A stretch of 64,000 bases of DNA, taken from Steromphala cineraria (taxonomy: Eukaryota > Mollusca > Gastropoda > Trochida > Trochidae). The notes under the pieces are model-generated. The model saw only the letters and a list, made by a program, of their open reading frames with translations, did no database searches and was not told the DNA's origin. A program made the position numbers and the translations under genes. Position 1 is the stretch's first letter, and every line of letters starts with the position of its first letter. The DNA lies in contig OU744731.1 of assembly GCA_916613615.1 (NCBI GenBank), positions 17,826,328 to 17,890,327 of the forward strand. The letters are read 5' to 3'. Below, piece by piece: positions 60,130 through 64,000 of the stretch.

Positions 60130-63100
60130 CTCAACATAAGTACTACGCACAAGTATGTACAAACATGTGACAACAATTAATATATCTGTATAACTTCATG
60201 CACCACAAAAATGATATTAAGTCCGTATTCCCAGGAATGAATGTCGTCAGAAAGAGAAAAATACTATTTTTGGAACACATTCGTCCAACCTTCAATAACT
60301 CGGAATATATGTCATCAGAATGAGGCTAATTGAATTGTAGAACACAACCATGCAAACTGTTATTCCTAGGGTTGTTTTCCTTAGAAGCAGGCTAATACAA
60401 ATGGTTGAACTCAACGATGCAAAAACCGTTTTCCCAAAGGGAATTGAGCAGATGTGTCCTAATGCCTTAATACTGTCACAATACACGTCGACATTACACA
60501 GGCCCTGGAGGAAAGACTTCTGTAGCTATTAAACACTTTCAGGGACCCATCGATCAATCCAGATCTTATGACTTCTTTCGAAACAAAGCTTTGTTAAGTC
60601 AGATTGACAAAACGTTAACTATTTTCTCTATTCCATTCACGAACATTGTCGGTGATTTTTTTTAAAACGAGTACACTGAAGTTTCTCACGCCCGATTGCC
60701 GTCAGGGTTCCGTAAGTGGGAAGACATTGAAAAAGTTTAAAGCGCAGATGTTCATTGTTACGTAATGACGTTTTAAATTTTGTTGAATTCTTCAACACAA
60801 GAATTATGCAACCTATGGCTATGCACTTGTCTTCAAAGGAAATTTTTCCGAAAATGTGTAATCAAAGCGTTTCAATTTTATAACTTTGATTTTCAAGTCA
60901 ATGAGTTAGCCAGTAATAATTTAAATAAATTGTATTAATGCTACAAATATGGAGTGCGCTTTGCTCTTATAAATATCCTAGTTGTGTTAATGAATTCCAC
61001 CCATGTGAATCTGATCATCCAAGATATGTTGGTCTCGGCAATTACAGTGGAGACCGTCTCTCAAGGTCGTACGAGGCACCTCCCACGCATTTCCTTAATA
61101 TCTCATGAAACCATAATACATTTACATTTCCTTATTTTTCTAGATCTATGATTGCATAGACAATATTTTACTTAGTTTCTTTCTGCTACGCTGTAACGTG
61201 TAAATATTTAAAGATGGCAGCCACATATAGACCAGGCTTCCCGTCGGGGTCAAAGCTAGACGCCAAGTTATACATTTTCTTCTCTGTGGAAATGAAGCAA
61301 GGCGAGTAATCTTGAAGATTGGACGACACTACTTACCTATAGATTACAACATGTCTCTGAGGGGTGTTCTTTACATGTTCACTCAGTTAACTGTCAGGCT
61401 GCTCGCCAGCAATCAAGAGCATTGGCACTGAAATGTACAATCTGAACTTTGCATGCGTACCATGAGTACGTCTGTCCTTGATTCAGTAAAGTTTAGGTAT
61501 GAGACCGAAGGCAGAATGATTTTTTGTATTTAAATATGTTTACGCCTGGAATTGGAGTTGTTTCTACAAGAAACAAAGAAATATTTGAACAACTGAATTG
61601 CCTATTTCTTCAATGTATAATCTTTAAAAAAACTTATTTTTTGCAAGACCAGCGGGGCATAGACTCAACCATTTAATTCTAAAGTTTCACAGATGACAAT
61701 GGATAATTCAGGTGGTTCACATCGTATTGGTAACCTTAAAATAAGTTCTAGGAAAAGATGACGTAACAAATGGGATATCCATGAGTCATGTTTTGTGCAT
61801 TGTAAATAGTATTTGAGTGTAAGTTGATAAGTACTGAAACATATAAAATATGAATCCCAAACCAAATTTAATTTATCACAGTTTAAGTAAACCTTTCCTC
61901 AATTATATTCGTAATTTTTACTCCAATTTTGATTGGTCCCCTCCATACCTGGTGCACGACACTGGTACTAGAGGCCTGTGGCCTTTTAGTATGGAAATAA
62001 ACTATCCGAGTCTTGCTAGATATAATAAACGGTCGCGTCCTATGACCCTCAAATCAAACGTGAGATGACCGAGTGGGGTTATCCATTCATAAAGCGGCTA
62101 CTATTAGTATTTGTATTTGTATGAAATTTGAAATTTAAAGGATATTTGCGAACTCAGACAATTGCGGCTGGGTAAGATGAGACCCGATTGGTCAAATTGT
62201 TAGGAAGGCTGACGCGTTACTGCATCTTGCTAGACTCAATATGGAAGAGAAGCGAGTATTATTGAGGCTAGGTTAACTTAGACTGTATAATACTGTATAT
62301 TCATTATAGTCTAACCTTCTTCGTAGAAATGCAGCTTGCAAAACACACTCGACTTGAGGGATAAGCTATATCACATTTGAATTGTAAATCTTGTTAATTG
62401 TCAAGAGAGGCCTTACATTTGAGCCTATTGACTCTGCAATGTTGAGACTTATATGTTGGAATTACTTGAAAAGAAGGTGTTATTCTATATGAAAATACAT
62501 CTGTATGTCAGTTCTTCAAGAGACCTATGTTTGTAAATAAACTATACAAATTAATGTGCGAATTCTTATCTCAGATCAAATATTGAACACACAAAATAGA
62601 CCCAATTCCTCTCTTTTACAGTCTTGTTCATCGAAATAGTATTTATTACTCAGAGTCTACTGAATCTATTCCAACACTATTTCACGTGTATAATAAAACG
62701 TTAGATTAGATAATTAGAAATAGAAGTTTGGCTACAAAACGGAAAATATGCTATGTAGCCATTCCCTCCATTAGGATAGCAGCTATTGTGGCTTTTCAGG
62801 GCGGCAATATGCTATATAGAGTTTTTTTCCCGAGGGAAACTGTTTATTACAGCGGCGTCAAGTGGCGTCAAAGTTTATGAAAATGGAGTGTAAAATACTA
62901 TATATGGGACTTACGGGCTCGAACACATTTTAACGAATGAGAAGAAAATAATGAAATCTGAACATTGTTAATGCACATTCCTTAGCGAAGTGCTAGTTTG
63001 GTTCTGATAAGGATTTCATCGTTTTATCCAGTATGATTAAGATGATAATTTAGTGGTAGCTTATGACACAGTTGAACTGACATTTCGACGAAACATATGA

Positions 63101-63165
63101 TCCTTAAAAATACCTTTATTCTTAAGGTAAAGAATATCTAAATATTATAACCAGTTAAGATTGTC
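60130..63165. other. DNA without recognised genes
   Basis: Short frames only. One at 61213-61311 starts AAGATGGCAGCC and runs about 32 codons. A possible LINE 3' tail (AGGCCTGTGGCCTTTTAG, 61972-61989) resembles the end of the LINE at 2988-3800. Confidence 0.4.
61970..62005 (+). mobile_element. Possible LINE 3' tail fragment
   Basis: GAGGCCTGTGGCCTTTTAG followed by ATGGAAATAAAC resembles the 3' end at 3720-3755 (GGCCTGTGGCCTATAAG, then GCAAATAAAA). Upstream sequence gives no recognisable LINE protein. Confidence 0.35.
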
Positions 63166-63172
63166 GACCTCA

Positions 63173-63644
63173 TTATTTGTCGATCAAGGCCATTATTTGT
63201 TGATTATTCCGCACTCCCGGTATGTTTAACGCCTCGATGATGTTAGCGAGTAATACTGCCAGCATTTCCAGAAGATTTGGTTTGCAGAATGTGCTGAGCC
63301 ATAGGGCATTATAACAAATTCCTGGAATCTCCAGGATAATTCTATCAGAAAATCTATTGTTGGTCAATTGAAGTTGAGCATTTGTCCATTACGTTGCTCC
63401 TGCTGAACTGTCAGATGTAATTATCCTGATAAACGACAAGTTTGGCTGCGTCTCAGACGGTCTGCTCGGAATCTTGACTAAGCCTACAGTAGAAGCCTTG
63501 TATTAGTGCTGTGTAAACATGGGCTTCCACACTGAAGATGGTAAATCGTGGACAGTGCGAATCGATTAAGGCATTAAGAGATAGAAAGTGGTCTTGCTGT
63601 CCACTGTATCTGTGACTCATTGCCACCCATGAACTTATCAGAAC
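63173..63644 (-). pseudogene. Coding-like segment with stops; product unknown
   Basis: On the minus strand one frame is open from 63644 to 63453 (63 codons, for example LIDSHCPRFTIFSVEAHVYT). It continues through stops at 63455-63453 and one further on, with protein-like pieces (DAAKLVVYQDNYI) in the same frame. An adjacent frame is open to 63173 and contains NLLEMLAVLLANIIEALNI. The region is GC-richer than its surroundings, which lengthens chance frames. No family was recognised; a decayed exon or transposon gene is possible. Confidence 0.2.
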
Positions 63645-63784
63645 TTATATTTACTCTCCTTTAATACTTGTTGCATTGACCATCAAATAGTCTCTTCTTC
63701 TATGTAATGTCACTTTTTTATTTTTATACACTTGTGTGTTTTAATGAAAATGATGAGCAAAACAAACGTTTTCATTAACATAAC

Positions 63785-64000
63785 CATTCTCTCCCCACAG
63801 AGGCAGCTCAGTCATACCCGAGTTAGTTTCTGTTCTATTACGCCAAGATCCTGGGGTTCCGGCAGATTGCCCATGCGGCAAAAAGTTGTAACTTGATACA
63901 TCTCCCTTATTTGCAGCCAATGAAAACATCTTTTGGATATCCACGACTTTTTTTTTTAACGGTCGTATAGTGACTTTGAAAGTATCATGCCTTTATGTTT
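63785..64000. mobile_element. Long-TIR MITE (Mutator-like), copy M5, inverted, cut by the window end
   Basis: Starts with CATTCTCTCCCCACAGAGGC and continues TTCTGTTCTATTACGCC. The next part, GGGGTTCCGGCAGATTGCCC, is the reverse complement of the right-hand interior of M3 (near 38145-38165), so this copy lies in the opposite orientation. The far end is outside the window. Confidence 0.8.

Noticed and set aside
61213..61311. Short frame with a good start context (AAGATGGCAGCC)
   Set aside because: Only about 32 codons, with no downstream exon, donor site or recognised peptide.
1..64000. CRISPR arrays, operons, ribosome binding sites, prophage
   Set aside because: No regularly spaced short repeats with unique spacers and no dense coding. 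The LINE and Tc1 remnants and overall composition show eukaryotic nuclear DNA.

Overview
The window looks like AT-rich nuclear DNA from a marine or freshwater invertebrate, most likely a bivalve mollusc. No complete protein-coding gene, tRNA or rRNA could be supported. The bivalve guess rests on three things. There are several interspersed repeats with a palindromic head followed by TCCG/TCTG microsatellites. There is a six-unit tandem repeat of about 169 bp that ends in a CGGA microsatellite. There are decayed non-LTR retrotransposon and Tc1 transposase remnants of the kinds common in such genomes. The species cannot be read from the sequence. Long open frames are few, short and mostly contradicted by stops or frameshifts, so the window is best read as intergenic or deep intronic DNA.

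Layout. Positions 1-4730 are one copy (A) of a large duplication. A second, internally re-duplicated copy (B) lies at 13345-20345. Comparing the copies gives empty sites for several insertions: a 5'-truncated LINE with AGAC target duplication (2988-3800), a TTAA-flanked piggyBac-type MITE (3941-4459) that itself carries a TA-flanked Tc1-type MITE (4241-4425), a fold-back element (13579-13806), a long-TIR MITE (17002-17330) and a TA-flanked Tc1/mariner-type MITE (18836-19716). Positions 5299-13340 hold tandem-repeat-bearing interspersed elements and mostly featureless DNA. Positions 20350-29000 contain a nearly full-length but dead Tc1 transposase (26211-27271, minus strand) broken by a LINE 3' tail. 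From about 29 to 54 kb several non-coding blocks recur in the same order at roughly 7.6-8.3 kb spacing (here called Q, P, R and S). R keeps a perfect TGACGTCA palindrome in all three copies and P keeps TGACGTAC in all three. This is the least explained structure in the window. From 54 to 64 kb come a LINE C-terminal fragment, a poly-C tract, an internally deleted Tc1 element and two more copies of the long-TIR MITE.

How the parts relate. There is no pathway or operon to describe. Four non-autonomous DNA-transposon families are each present more than once or with a datable empty site: TTAA/piggyBac-like (four copies), a 9-bp-TSD Mutator-like family with long TIRs (five copies), a Tc1 family with TIR core GGCAAAAGAAAGTATAGG (two copies) and an 8-bp-TSD hAT-like element (one). 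No intact transposase for any of them is in the window, so they were presumably mobilised from elsewhere. No new gene system was found. The strongest leads for follow-up are the repeated CRE-bearing module and the nested, empty-site-resolved MITEs.
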